From assembly GCF_004353525.1 (NCBI RefSeq), contig NZ_CP085524.1, positions 1,584,142-1,648,141 of the forward strand: 64,000 bases of DNA, read 5' to 3'. The stretch is from Zhaonella formicivorans. Its GTDB lineage: Bacteria > Bacillota > DUOV01 > Zhaonellaceae. Under the pieces are notes generated by a model. The model worked only from the letters and a program-made list of their open reading frames with translations, was not told the DNA's origin and made no database searches. The translations under genes and the position numbers were made by a program. This document shows, piece by piece, positions 16,566-24,933 of this stretch (the first letter of the stretch is position 1; every line of letters begins with the position of its first letter).

Positions 16566-18674
16566 CTAATCTTCCATTGGTATTTCCGCCGGAAGATCTT
16601 CGTTTAACGGTGATTCCAAGGTCCTATCTTTTATATTTTCATTTACCGGATTAATCCCGAAGTATTCTTCAAATACGGCTTTAGCCACTTTACCTGCTGA
16701 AGCTCCGCCGCTTTCCCCATACTCAATAAGACCTGCAAAAGCAATCTGCGGGTTATCATAGGGAGCAAAAGCTACAAATACACCATGGAATTCCTTTCTT
16801 TTGTCATCACCGGCCCTGCCTGTCTGGGCAGTCCCTGTTTTGGCGCCAACCTTGATCTCAGCAGGGAAGTTCTTGAATAAACTGTAAGCTGTACCGCCAG
16901 GCTGGGTAACAGCCAGCATTCCTTTGCGGGCTTCAGCTAAAATTTGCGGATCTAATGATACTCTATGCTTAAGCTTCGGCCTGAACTCTTTCAGTACTTT
17001 GCCGTCAGGCGATATGATTTTACTGACCAGGTAAGGTTGATAGCGATTTCCACCGTTAGCCAAAGTGGCAATATAGTTGGCCAGTTGTAAAATAGTATAG
17101 TTATTGTCCCCCTGACCGATAGACGTGTTATAAGTTTCGTAAGGCCTCCACTTTACATAGAAATCATAATCAATTTTATACCTTGACTCTTCTATTTTTA
17201 AGGCTTGCTCTTTCTCCCTCAAAAGCTGTTTGCGCTCCCTTTCATTGTCCGCCTGCTCCAGGAGCTTCCCGTATTTAGCTTCGATTTCAGCCACCTTTTC
17301 TTGGTGCTTTTCTTCAACCCAGCTTTCATTCAGTTCAGCCTTCCGTTCCGGTGAAGGCAGTATTCCGGCAGCCTCACCTAAAAGATCGCTGATACCGGTT
17401 TTTTCTCCCAACCCGAATTCTTTGGCCACTTTATCAATCCACTCTATTCCTGCTTTTTCGCCCGCATACTGGAAAAAAGTATTGCAAGAGACCGCAATAG
17501 CACGGTAAAAGTCTACCACCCCATGCACATCCCAGCACTTAATATATGGTGGCTTCCAATACCTTCCTGTACAGGTGACTTTATCGGTGGCCTTGACGTT
17601 ACCCGAGGCCAGAGCAGCCATCCCTGTAATCATTTTAAAGGTTGAGCCAGGTGGATATGTTGCCTGTATTGCCCGGTTAAAAACGGGCAGCAGTTTTTGG
17701 TCATTATAGTAAGAGAGCTTCTGAGCAAAAGAGCCGTCTACAAAGTCATTAGGGTTCATGTCCGGTTTCGAGGCAATGGCCAGAATTGCCCCTGTCTTTA
17801 CATCAATTACAACGGCCCCGCCGGCACCGGCTTTTGGAAACTTTTTCTTCACCTCAGCAATCACTTCATCCATGGACTTTTCCATAACCTTCTGCAGTTT
17901 ACCATCAATGGTTAATTGCAGGCTGTTCCCTGGAACCGGTTGGATGTTCAAAGGCAATTCCCCTACCACCTGCCCCCTGGCGTTGACTTCAACTTGCTGG
18001 GCGCCTTTCTTTCCCCTTAAGCCTATCTCCTTGCCGCCCTGGAAGACAAGCTCATAAACTCTTTCCAGACCGGTTTTCCCAATCTTGTCATTTAAGCCAT
18101 AGGTATCCCTGCCGTACTTCTCCAGCTCCTGTTGATCAATCCGCCCTATAAAACCCAACAGATGGCCGGCTAAACTGCCGTTAGGATAATACCGCATGGG
18201 CTGCTCCAAAATATTCACTCCTGGCAATTCAGGCCGGTTTTCTTCAATTCTGCTGATTAATTCAACCGATTCTTTCCCCCAAGGTATTGTAACAATTTCC
18301 ACCGGTTCAAATTTACGAGTGTGTTTTTTAACCTTATCCCTGATAACATCAGCGGTCAATTCCGGCATTTGTAAAATTTCCGCCAGTTTAACAATTGAAC
18401 GTTCTTGCTCCTCTTTATCATCCAGGTGAGACAGGGAAATGGTAAAGACCGGCTTGCTTGTAGCCAAAACTTGATTATTCCTGTCGAGAATATCACCTCT
18501 CCTGGCTTCAATTTCTAAAAGCCGGATCCGGTTTTTTTCTGATTTTGTTTGAAATTCCTCAGCACCGATTACCTGTAAAAAAAAGAGCCGTATGCTTAAA
18601 CTGGCGAAAATGAAAATAATCGCCACCAAAAATAATTTAAGAGTGCGTTCCAGCCTCTTGCGCTGTTCATCCAT
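16566..18674 (-). CDS. mrdA: Penicillin-binding protein 2 (class B transpeptidase, elongasome)
   Basis: A 702-residue class B PBP that cross-links peptidoglycan in partnership with RodA and MreBCD. One N-terminal membrane segment (13-36), a PBP dimer domain from RRGDILDRN, then the penicillin-binding domain with the active-site STFK at 344-347, SCN at 396-398 and KTG at 612-614. An unusual charged segment of about 60 residues (445-505; AEIEAKYGKLLEQADNERER and neighbours) predicted as coiled coil is inserted between SCN and KTG. The gene follows mreD after a 161-bp repeat-containing gap. Confidence 0.93.
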   Translation of the reverse strand: MDEQRKRLERTLKLFLVAIIFIFASLSIRLFFLQVIGAEEFQTKSEKNRIRLLEIEARRGDILDRNNQVLATSKPVFTISLSHLDDKEEQERSIVKLAEILQMPELTADVIRDKVKKHTRKFEPVEIVTIPWGKESVELISRIEENRPELPGVNILEQPMRYYPNGSLAGHLLGFIGRIDQQELEKYGRDTYGLNDKIGKTGLERVYELVFQGGKEIGLRGKKGAQQVEVNARGQVVGELPLNIQPVPGNSLQLTIDGKLQKVMEKSMDEVIAEVKKKFPKAGAGGAVVIDVKTGAILAIASKPDMNPNDFVDGSFAQKLSYYNDQKLLPVFNRAIQATYPPGSTFKMITGMAALASGNVKATDKVTCTGRYWKPPYIKCWDVHGVVDFYRAIAVSCNTFFQYAGEKAGIEWIDKVAKEFGLGEKTGISDLLGEAAGILPSPERKAELNESWVEEKHQEKVAEIEAKYGKLLEQADNERERKQLLREKEQALKIEESRYKIDYDFYVKWRPYETYNTSIGQGDNNYTILQLANYIATLANGGNRYQPYLVSKIISPDGKVLKEFRPKLKHRVSLDPQILAEARKGMLAVTQPGGTAYSLFKNFPAEIKVGAKTGTAQTGRAGDDKRKEFHGVFVAFAPYDNPQIAFAGLIEYGESGGASAGKVAKAVFEEYFGINPVNENIKDRTLESPLNEDLPAEIPMED

Positions 18675-18689
18675 AACGGCCCCCCCTTA

Positions 18690-18795
18690 TTAGTTGTTAG
18701 TTGTTAGTTAGTCGTTAGCCTTCAGCCTTCAGCTATCAGCCGTCAGCATTTAGCAGCTAGTTGCTGATGGCTGGGGACTAGGAACTGAGGACTGA
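18690..18795. repeat. Degenerate heptad array between mreD and mrdA
   Basis: Words of the type TTAGTTG, TTCAGCC, TATCAGC and GACTGAGGAC follow one another with a period close to seven bases. No open frame or promoter recognised. Confidence 0.7.
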
Positions 18796-18835
18796 TGACT
18801 CGACCAAAGGCCGAGACTGGTAACAGGTGACCGGA

Positions 18836-19336
18836 TTAATACCGGCTCAGCCTCAAGTATCCTTTTGTGGCCGAGTGATAAAATTTCCCGTAAAAGAGCG
18901 GTGCAAGACAGGCATTGTATAAAGCTGTAGGTAAGGTTACATCCCAGACGTAAAAGGCCAGATTCCGTTCCACCCCGGCCAGTCCCGCTAAAAAAACGTA
19001 GAGAATATTGTTTAAAAATGTGGCAGTAAAGAGACCGAAAACAGGAATAAGCAGATTTTCCTTAAATACCTTGTTTTCGCCCATGCCGACCAGGTAGCCG
19101 GTGAGCATTTTGGTCAATGCATTTAAACCGATAAACTTGCCAATAAAAACATCTTCCACCAGTCCAAAAACAAAGCCAAGTTTGGCACCATGATAACATC
19201 CGTGCAGCAAAGCATTGAATACCACTAATATTAAAAGCAAATCGGGTTTAACACCCGCCACTTTAAAATATTCCAGGACAGTGGATTCAAGTATTAAGCT
19301 ACCCAGTAAAGAGGCTCCCAAAATTACAGTCCGCAT
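18836..19336 (-). CDS. mreD: MreD, rod-shape membrane protein
   Basis: A 166-residue integral membrane protein with about five hydrophobic helices (LGASLLGSLILESTVLEYF, PDLLLILVVFNALL, GFVFGLVEDVFIG). Short length, topology and position directly after mreC (one base between stop and start) fit MreD, which links MreBC to the synthases. Confidence 0.9.
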   Translation of the reverse strand: MRTVILGASLLGSLILESTVLEYFKVAGVKPDLLLILVVFNALLHGCYHGAKLGFVFGLVEDVFIGKFIGLNALTKMLTGYLVGMGENKVFKENLLIPVFGLFTATFLNNILYVFLAGLAGVERNLAFYVWDVTLPTALYNACLAPLFYGKFYHSATKGYLRLSRY

Positions 19337-19337
19337 C

Positions 19338-20180
19338 CTACATACCCCCTTTTACTGCCTTAACCACCATCACTTCCTCCAAGCGGTCCAAATCAGCAAA
19401 CGGTTTGATCAGAGCCCGCTTCATCAAGCCGTTGGGTTCAGGTTTTATTCCAACCACATAGCCAATCCGCAGCCCCTTTGGAATTACCTGGCCCAAACCG
19501 GAAGTAACAACCACCTGATTTTCCCGTACCGGGGCATCATAAGGCAGGTGGATCATCTGCAGCAAGCCTGAATCATCTGTGGTACCCTCTACTACCCCGG
19601 GAAAACGGGAAGCCTGAAGCAAGCCTGCCACAGCCCCTTGTCTGTCCAAGATTAAAAGCACTTCTGCCGTGTTTTCGCTGACGGCGCTAATCCGGCCCAC
19701 CAAACCTTGGTGGGTAATTACGGCCATGCCTTTCTTTAGACCATGGCGACTGCCTTTATTGATGGTTAAGCTCTGATTCCAGTTTTTAATATCCCGGGCA
19801 ATCACTTCTGCGGCCTCCAGCTCAAACTGGGAACCAAGCATTTTTTCCAAACGCAGCAACTGCCGCAAGCGCAAGTTTTGCTGTCTGTATTCTTCCAACT
19901 GGTTGTTTTCTTCGGTTAAACGCTCAATCTGGCCCCTCAAGGCCTTATTTTCTGCCTGTAGATCTTTGAAAGACAGAATGTTGTTCACTACTGTGCCGGT
20001 AAAGCGAGTTACAGTCGTAACCCCGCTTTGCAGCGGGGCTAAAATATCCCGGAACCAGATTTCGACCGGGGTCAATGCATTTCTCCCGGGCGTAGAAAAC
20101 CGTACAGCAAATAAACCTACGCCTATGAGAATTATAAAACCGATCAGAGATTTATTAATACGAACACGGGCCAACCTCAA
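19338..20180 (-). CDS. mreC: MreC, rod-shape scaffold
   Basis: A 280-residue protein: a single membrane helix (10-28), a coiled coil (residues 70-105; LQAENKALRGQIERLTEENN), then the beta-barrel domain with NWNQSLTINKGSRHGLKKGM, VITHQGLVGRI and FPGVVEGTTDDSG. It is extracellular and bridges MreB with PBP2. It lies 10 bases after mreB. Confidence 0.96.
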   Translation of the reverse strand: MRLARVRINKSLIGFIILIGVGLFAVRFSTPGRNALTPVEIWFRDILAPLQSGVTTVTRFTGTVVNNILSFKDLQAENKALRGQIERLTEENNQLEEYRQQNLRLRQLLRLEKMLGSQFELEAAEVIARDIKNWNQSLTINKGSRHGLKKGMAVITHQGLVGRISAVSENTAEVLLILDRQGAVAGLLQASRFPGVVEGTTDDSGLLQMIHLPYDAPVRENQVVVTSGLGQVIPKGLRIGYVVGIKPEPNGLMKRALIKPFADLDRLEEVMVVKAVKGGM

Positions 20181-20190
20181 CCACGCCCCT

Positions 20191-21231
20191 CTATCCTAAC
20201 CTTTTGGGGGATATTAACACTCTCTTCAATACTTCGATATTTTCCAAAACTTTGCCGGTGCCGTTGGCAACAGCAGTTAACGGATCATCAGCCAGGTGTA
20301 CCGGCATACCTGTTTCTTCGCTGACTAAACGGTCCAGCCCCCAGAGCAGTGAACCACCGCCTGCCATCATAATACCGCGGTCCATAATATCGGCCGCCAA
20401 TTCCGGCGGGGTTTTTTCCAGGCACACTTTAATTGCGTCCAAAATGCCGGAAACAGGCTCAGCCAGTGCTTCTTGCACTTCCAGAGCACTGATCTCAATG
20501 GTCTTAGGCAAACCGGTAACCAGATCCCGCCCTCTAACGGGGTAAATACGCTCTTTTCTGATGCGGTCCTGCTCCGTATCGCCAAAATAGGCAGCACCTA
20601 TGTCAATCTTAATTTCCTCTGCTGTGCGCTCGCCAATCATCAAGTTATATTTGCGTTTGATATGCTGCACGATTGCCTCATCCATTTCGTCGCCGCCAAT
20701 CCTGATTGAGCGGCTGGTCACAATCCCGCCTAAAGAAATAATGGCAACCTCAGTGGTGCCTCCCCCGATGTCTACAATCATATTTCCGGTTGGCTCGTGA
20801 ACAGGAAGTCCTGCGCCAATAGCTGCCGCCATGGGCTCTTCAATAAGATAGGCTTCCTTGGCACCGGCTTGTAATGCTGCTTCCTTGACTGCCCTTTCTT
20901 CCACGGCTGTAACCCCGGAAGGAACTCCTACCACCACCCTGGGCTTTGATAACAAGGATTTTTTAACCGCTTTCCCGATAAAATAGCGCAGCATGGCCTG
21001 GGTAACGTCAAAATCTGCAATAACACCGTCTTTTAGAGGCCGGATAGCTACAATATTGCCCGGAGTTCTGCCGATCATCTTTTTAGCCTCTTCCCCTACA
21101 GCCAGTACTGACCCTGTATCCTTTTGCATGGCTACTACAGAAGGTTCCTGCATGATAATACCTTTGCCCTTTACATGTACCAAAGTATTGGCCGTTCCCA
21201 GATCTATGCCCAAATCTCTTCCTAACAACAT
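20191..21231 (-). CDS. mreB: MreB, actin-like cell shape protein
   Basis: A 346-residue MreB. The actin-fold nucleotide motifs are [11 protein letters not shown] near the N terminus, [19 protein letters not shown] near residue 160, and [13 protein letters not shown] near 290. The start is ATG at 21231 ([10 protein letters not shown]) with GGAAGGGG seven bases upstream; an in-frame start 28 codons earlier would add a Cys-rich tail that MreB does not have. First gene of the mreBCD-mrdA operon. Confidence 0.97.
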   Translation of the reverse strand: MLLGRDLGIDLGTANTLVHVKGKGIIMQEPSVVAMQKDTGSVLAVGEEAKKMIGRTPGNIVAIRPLKDGVIADFDVTQAMLRYFIGKAVKKSLLSKPRVVVGVPSGVTAVEERAVKEAALQAGAKEAYLIEEPMAAAIGAGLPVHEPTGNMIVDIGGGTTEVAIISLGGIVTSRSIRIGGDEMDEAIVQHIKRKYNLMIGERTAEEIKIDIGAAYFGDTEQDRIRKERIYPVRGRDLVTGLPKTIEISALEVQEALAEPVSGILDAIKVCLEKTPPELAADIMDRGIMMAGGGSLLWGLDRLVSEETGMPVHLADDPLTAVANGTGKVLENIEVLKRVLISPKRLG

Positions 21232-21354
21232 TGCATGTTCCCCTTCCTGATGTTTATACTCTTTCCGACTGGATCTGCAGTTTAGAACTTCAACTTTGTC
21301 ACAGCATGTCCTCAATTAACAAAGTTTTACTTAAGGAAGTCCCCATTCAAAGTA

Positions 21355-21384
21355 ATTATAAAGTAACGCAATCATAGGTAGCAA
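21355..21384 (-). promoter_or_regulatory. Probable promoter of the mreBCD-mrdA operon
   Basis: On the minus strand TTGCTA (21379-21384) and TATAAT (21355-21360) are separated by 18 bases, a near-consensus vegetative promoter about 125 bases before the mreB start. Confidence 0.55.
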
Positions 21385-21410
21385 GGGAAAGATCTGCTAA
21401 CATCCCACCC

Positions 21411-22097
21411 TTAAATTAACCCGCGTTCTTTGAAGCTAACGTAAATACCATTGCCAATAACCAAATGATCTAAAATTTCAATGCCAATAATTTTTCCGGC
21501 TTCCAAAAGCCGCTTAGTAACTTCTACATCCTCCCGGCTAGGGGTCGGATCGCCGCTGGGGTGGTTATGAGCTAAAATTAACGCAGCCGCACTCTTTTTA
21601 ATTGCTTGTTTAAACAGCTCCCTGGGATGCACGATAGAAGAATTCAAACTGCCAATGGAGATTGTCTCTGTTCCTAAGACATGATTCTTGGTGTTCAAAA
21701 GGATGGCTCTAAAATGCTCCCTATCTAGAAAACGCATTTCATCCATTAATAAATTAGCTGCCGAAGCGGGGGACTCTACAGTAAACCGTTGTTCACCTTT
21801 ATAGGCGGCCAACCGTTTGCCCAGTTCAACCGCAGCTTTAATCTGAGCCGCTTTGGCTAAACCTACACCCTGAATCCCTACCAGTTCTTCCAGAGCGGCA
21901 TCTGCTAAAAATTGCAGCCCTTCTTTCTCTTTCAGGATCCGGCTGGCCAGATCCAATGCCGACTCTTTCCGGCTGCCCGTCCTTAAAAGGATTGCTAGCA
22001 GTTCAGAATTGCTTAAGCTATGGGGGCCGGCCTTAAGCATGCGTTCCCTGGGCCGCAGTTCCTCCGGCATTTCTTTGATGGTTAAACGATATTCCAT
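21411..22097 (-). CDS. radC: RadC-family JAB1/MPN protein
   Basis: A 228-residue protein; ATG at 22097 (MEYRLTIKEMP) is chosen because GGGAGAGG lies six bases upstream, and an upstream start would overlap maf. An N-terminal helix-hairpin-helix region (ELVGIQGVGLAKAAQIKAAV) precedes the JAB metalloprotease-like domain with HNHPSGDPTPSRED. The function of the family is not firmly known. The maf-radC-mre order is common in Clostridia. Confidence 0.95.
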   Translation of the reverse strand: MEYRLTIKEMPEELRPRERMLKAGPHSLSNSELLAILLRTGSRKESALDLASRILKEKEGLQFLADAALEELVGIQGVGLAKAAQIKAAVELGKRLAAYKGEQRFTVESPASAANLLMDEMRFLDREHFRAILLNTKNHVLGTETISIGSLNSSIVHPRELFKQAIKKSAAALILAHNHPSGDPTPSREDVEVTKRLLEAGKIIGIEILDHLVIGNGIYVSFKERGLI

Positions 22098-22128
22098 ATT
22101 CCCTCTCCCGAAGCGTTTCCCAATTATA

Positions 22129-22698
22129 TTAAAATACATTAAAGCCGAAATCTTTTAACATTAAGTACAGCCTGGTTAAGGGCAAGCCTACCACGTTGTA
22201 ATAACATCCTTCAATCCTTTCCACCAACAGCGCCCCTAACCCTTGAATACCGTAAGCTCCTGCCTTGTCCAAGTATTCTTTTGTCTCCACATATCCTCTT
22301 ATTTCCTGCTCTGTTAACTCTCTGAACTTCACTTCAGTAATTTCATGGCCCAAACGCCGTTCCTTTGTAGCGGCATCGATTAGTGCCACACCGGTAATTA
22401 CCCGGTGTTTTTGACCGCTTAAAAGTGTTAACATCTGTACAGCTTCTTTTTTAGACTGTGGTTTGCCTAAAATTGTTCCGCCCAAAACCACAATTGTATC
22501 CGCACCCAGCACCAGACCGCCGTCAATTTGCCCGGCCACTTCTTCTGCTTTTTTTAAGGCCAGCTTTTCTGCTAGTATCACCGGATCATCGCCTTCCAGT
22601 TTTTCTTCTGCCTGGCTTACGATGATCTCGAATTCCAAACCAATCTGCTTGAGCAGCTCTTTGCGCCTGGGTGACTGGGAAGCGAGGATCAGTCTCAT
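22129..22698 (-). CDS. maf: Maf-like nucleotide pyrophosphatase
   Basis: A 189-residue Maf/Ham1-like protein. It hydrolyses non-canonical nucleoside triphosphates (dTTP/UTP type). Motifs: LASQSPRRKELLKQIG at the N terminus, VLGADTIVV near residue 66, and SGQKHRVITGVAL near 92. Length is normal. Confidence 0.94.
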   Translation of the reverse strand: MRLILASQSPRRKELLKQIGLEFEIIVSQAEEKLEGDDPVILAEKLALKKAEEVAGQIDGGLVLGADTIVVLGGTILGKPQSKKEAVQMLTLLSGQKHRVITGVALIDAATKERRLGHEITEVKFRELTEQEIRGYVETKEYLDKAGAYGIQGLGALLVERIEGCYYNVVGLPLTRLYLMLKDFGFNVF

Positions 22699-22710
22699 AA
22701 GTATTTCCCT

Positions 22711-22796
22711 CCGTCAGCTGTCAGCCATCAGCCTTCAGCCATTAGCTGCAATTTACTTAATTATTATTAGCTGATAGCTGAAGGCTAGCATTCATA
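22711..22796. repeat. Degenerate heptad array between rex and maf
   Basis: CGTCAGCTGTCAGCCATCAG and TTCAGCC words on the left are complementary to GCTGATAGCTGAAGGCTAGC on the right, so the array can fold on itself. Confidence 0.7.
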
Positions 22797-22810
22797 TTTA
22801 CATGCATGAT

Positions 22811-22845
22811 AAGAAAAACAACGCCTTTTAGGCTAAAAGACGTTG
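22811..22845 (-). terminator. Intrinsic terminator of rex
   Basis: On the minus strand AACGTCTTTTAGCC pairs with TAAAAGGCGTT, followed by GTTTTTC. It starts 11 bases after the rex stop. Confidence 0.75.
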
Positions 22846-22855
22846 ATGTGCAGCT

Positions 22856-23494
22856 TCATTCCTTTGTTTTCTTCATTCCGAGGTTAAAAGTCAGGATCTC
22901 CAGGTTGACAGAAAGATCCACATTGCGGAGTTCCACATCTTTAGGAACTGTTAAGACCCTGGGAGCAAAGTTTAGAATTGCTTTCAGGTTCGCTTGCACC
23001 AGCGTATTTGCCACTTCCTGCGCCACATCTGCAGGAACGGCAATAATGCCAATTTGCGCATCTTCTGCTTCTACTACTTCCGGTATGCGGCCCATGGGGA
23101 ATACTTCTACCCCATTTAACTTGTAGCCAATCTTACTGGGATCGTTGTCAAAAATACCGACTATTTTAAAACCCCGCTGCCTAAAACCCCCATACATGGA
23201 AAGGGCTGTTCCCAGGTTACCGGCACCGACAATTATTACCGGCCACTCGTAATTTAAGCCTAGAATCTTGATAATATGCCTGTGCAAGTCTTTAACATTA
23301 TATCCCACTCCGCGTGTACCGAACTCTCCAAAGTAAGCCAGGTCTTTGCGGACCTGAGCAGAACTTACTCCAACTCCTTCAGCAATTTCATTGGAGGAAA
23401 TAGTGACAACGCCTTTGCGGTCAACTTCTGATAAGTATCTGGAGTAAACAGAGAGCCTGATTATCGTCGCTTCTGGTATTTTGAGACTTTTCAA
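22856..23494 (-). CDS. rex: Rex, NADH-sensing redox repressor
   Basis: A 212-residue Rex: N-terminal winged helix ([20 protein letters not shown] with [12 protein letters not shown]), Rossmann domain with [16 protein letters not shown] near 92, and VFDND-type acid motif [11 protein letters not shown]. It represses fermentation and respiration genes until NADH/NAD rises. Between folC and maf; no own Rex box recognised by eye. Confidence 0.97.
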   Translation of the reverse strand: MKSLKIPEATIIRLSVYSRYLSEVDRKGVVTISSNEIAEGVGVSSAQVRKDLAYFGEFGTRGVGYNVKDLHRHIIKILGLNYEWPVIIVGAGNLGTALSMYGGFRQRGFKIVGIFDNDPSKIGYKLNGVEVFPMGRIPEVVEAEDAQIGIIAVPADVAQEVANTLVQANLKAILNFAPRVLTVPKDVELRNVDLSVNLEILTFNLGMKKTKE

Positions 23495-23598
23495 AAGTAT
23501 AGCCTCCTTACAAGGATACTGCCAGCGTAATTTATAATTAATTACTACTAATTATAATATAAATAGTCAGAATTTCAAAGCAATACTTTAGTACAAGC

Positions 23599-24894
23599 TT
23601 ATTTATTGCTTAATAAAAAGGCTCTTGCCTCAGCAACCATGTAAATGGACCCTGTAATGCACAACAGATCGTCGGGCCCTGTTAGACTCAAGCCCTTCTC
23701 TACCGCTGCTGCAATATCTTCCACTAAATAGACATTTGATGTATACTTTTTAGCCATTTGGGCCATGTCCTGCCACTGTCCCACTCTGGGACTATTTGGT
23801 TTGGTAACAATAATGCTGTCGGCCAGCGGCGCCAGGAGTGCCAACACTTTTTCCCTCTCCTTGTCAGCCAGCATGCCGATGACTAAGACCAGCCGTTTAA
23901 ACGTGAAGACATTTTGTAAAGCTTCCTGCAAAGTCCGTGCGCCATCCAGGTTATGGGCGGCATCGATTAGAACAGCCGGATCTTTTTGGAATAGTTCCAG
24001 GCGTGCCGGCCAGGAAGTCAAAGCTAAGCCTTTCCTAATATGCTCAGGAGCAATCTCAATTCCAAAGTGAGCTAAGGATTCTATAGCGGCAACTGCTGTC
24101 GCTCCATTGACTGCCTGGTGAGAGCCGACCAAAGGAGTAAACAAGTCATTGTAATCCTGTTTAAGCCCTTTAACTGAAAAGCAAGTTCCCGCCGGGGTAA
24201 CGTTTTTAACCTCATAGGCAATGTCGCGCCCCACATGTACTAATTCCACGCCTTTTTCCTTACAAACACCTTCAATAACTTTAAGCACTTCGGGACGATC
24301 TGCCGCAGTAACCGCCCGGACACCCCTTTTAATTATCCCCGCTTTCACCCTGGCAATCTCGGTAAGGGTATTACCCAGGTAGTCCATGTGGTCCATGCCT
24401 ACATTGGTAATCACCGCTACCAAAGGCTGTACTACGTTAGTAGAATCGATGGCCCCTCCCAAACCGACCTCCAACACGCAGTAATCAACCTGCTCCCGGT
24501 AAAAATAAAGTAAAGCCAGCGCAGTATTCACTTCAAATTCGGTCGGGTGTTCGTAACCGGCCGCAACCATTTCCTCCAAAAGAGGCTTTAAGGTAGTTAA
24601 CAGTTCCGCAATCCTTTCCGGGGGAATCTGCTTGCCGTTAATTTGTACCCGTTCCGTATAGGAATGCAGGTGGGGCGAAGTAAAAAGCCCCACCCTGTAA
24701 CCTGCTTGCTGCAGAATGCTGGTCACCATAGCTGAAGTTGAGCCTTTGCCGTTTGTCCCCCCGATATGAATTACTTTTAATTTCTGCTCAGGGTTGCCAA
24801 GCATCTCCATTAATTTTTGAATCCTGAACAACCCAGGATTCCAGCCGAATTTAGTCAGCTGCTTAAGGTAGTCCAAAGCTTCTTGGTAATTCAT
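23599..24894 (-). CDS. folC: Folylpolyglutamate synthase / dihydrofolate synthase
   Basis: A 431-residue Mur-ligase family enzyme that adds glutamate to folates (and may make dihydrofolate). Walker A GGTNGKGSTSAMV near residue 44, EVGLGGAIDSTN near 142, NVGMDHMDYLG near 164, and DAAHNLDGARTL near 305. It follows valS with a 39-bp gap, the usual valS-folC pair in Firmicutes, and so is probably under the same T-box. Confidence 0.96.
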   Translation of the reverse strand: MNYQEALDYLKQLTKFGWNPGLFRIQKLMEMLGNPEQKLKVIHIGGTNGKGSTSAMVTSILQQAGYRVGLFTSPHLHSYTERVQINGKQIPPERIAELLTTLKPLLEEMVAAGYEHPTEFEVNTALALLYFYREQVDYCVLEVGLGGAIDSTNVVQPLVAVITNVGMDHMDYLGNTLTEIARVKAGIIKRGVRAVTAADRPEVLKVIEGVCKEKGVELVHVGRDIAYEVKNVTPAGTCFSVKGLKQDYNDLFTPLVGSHQAVNGATAVAAIESLAHFGIEIAPEHIRKGLALTSWPARLELFQKDPAVLIDAAHNLDGARTLQEALQNVFTFKRLVLVIGMLADKEREKVLALLAPLADSIIVTKPNSPRVGQWQDMAQMAKKYTSNVYLVEDIAAAVEKGLSLTGPDDLLCITGSIYMVAEARAFLLSNK

Positions 24895-24933
24895 TTCTCA
24901 CACCTTTTCTAAAGACTAAACTGCCTGTCTCTG

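Noticed and set aside
20191-21315. MreB with a 28-residue N-terminal extension
   Set aside because: The internal ATG at 21231 has a better ribosome binding site and matches the family start.
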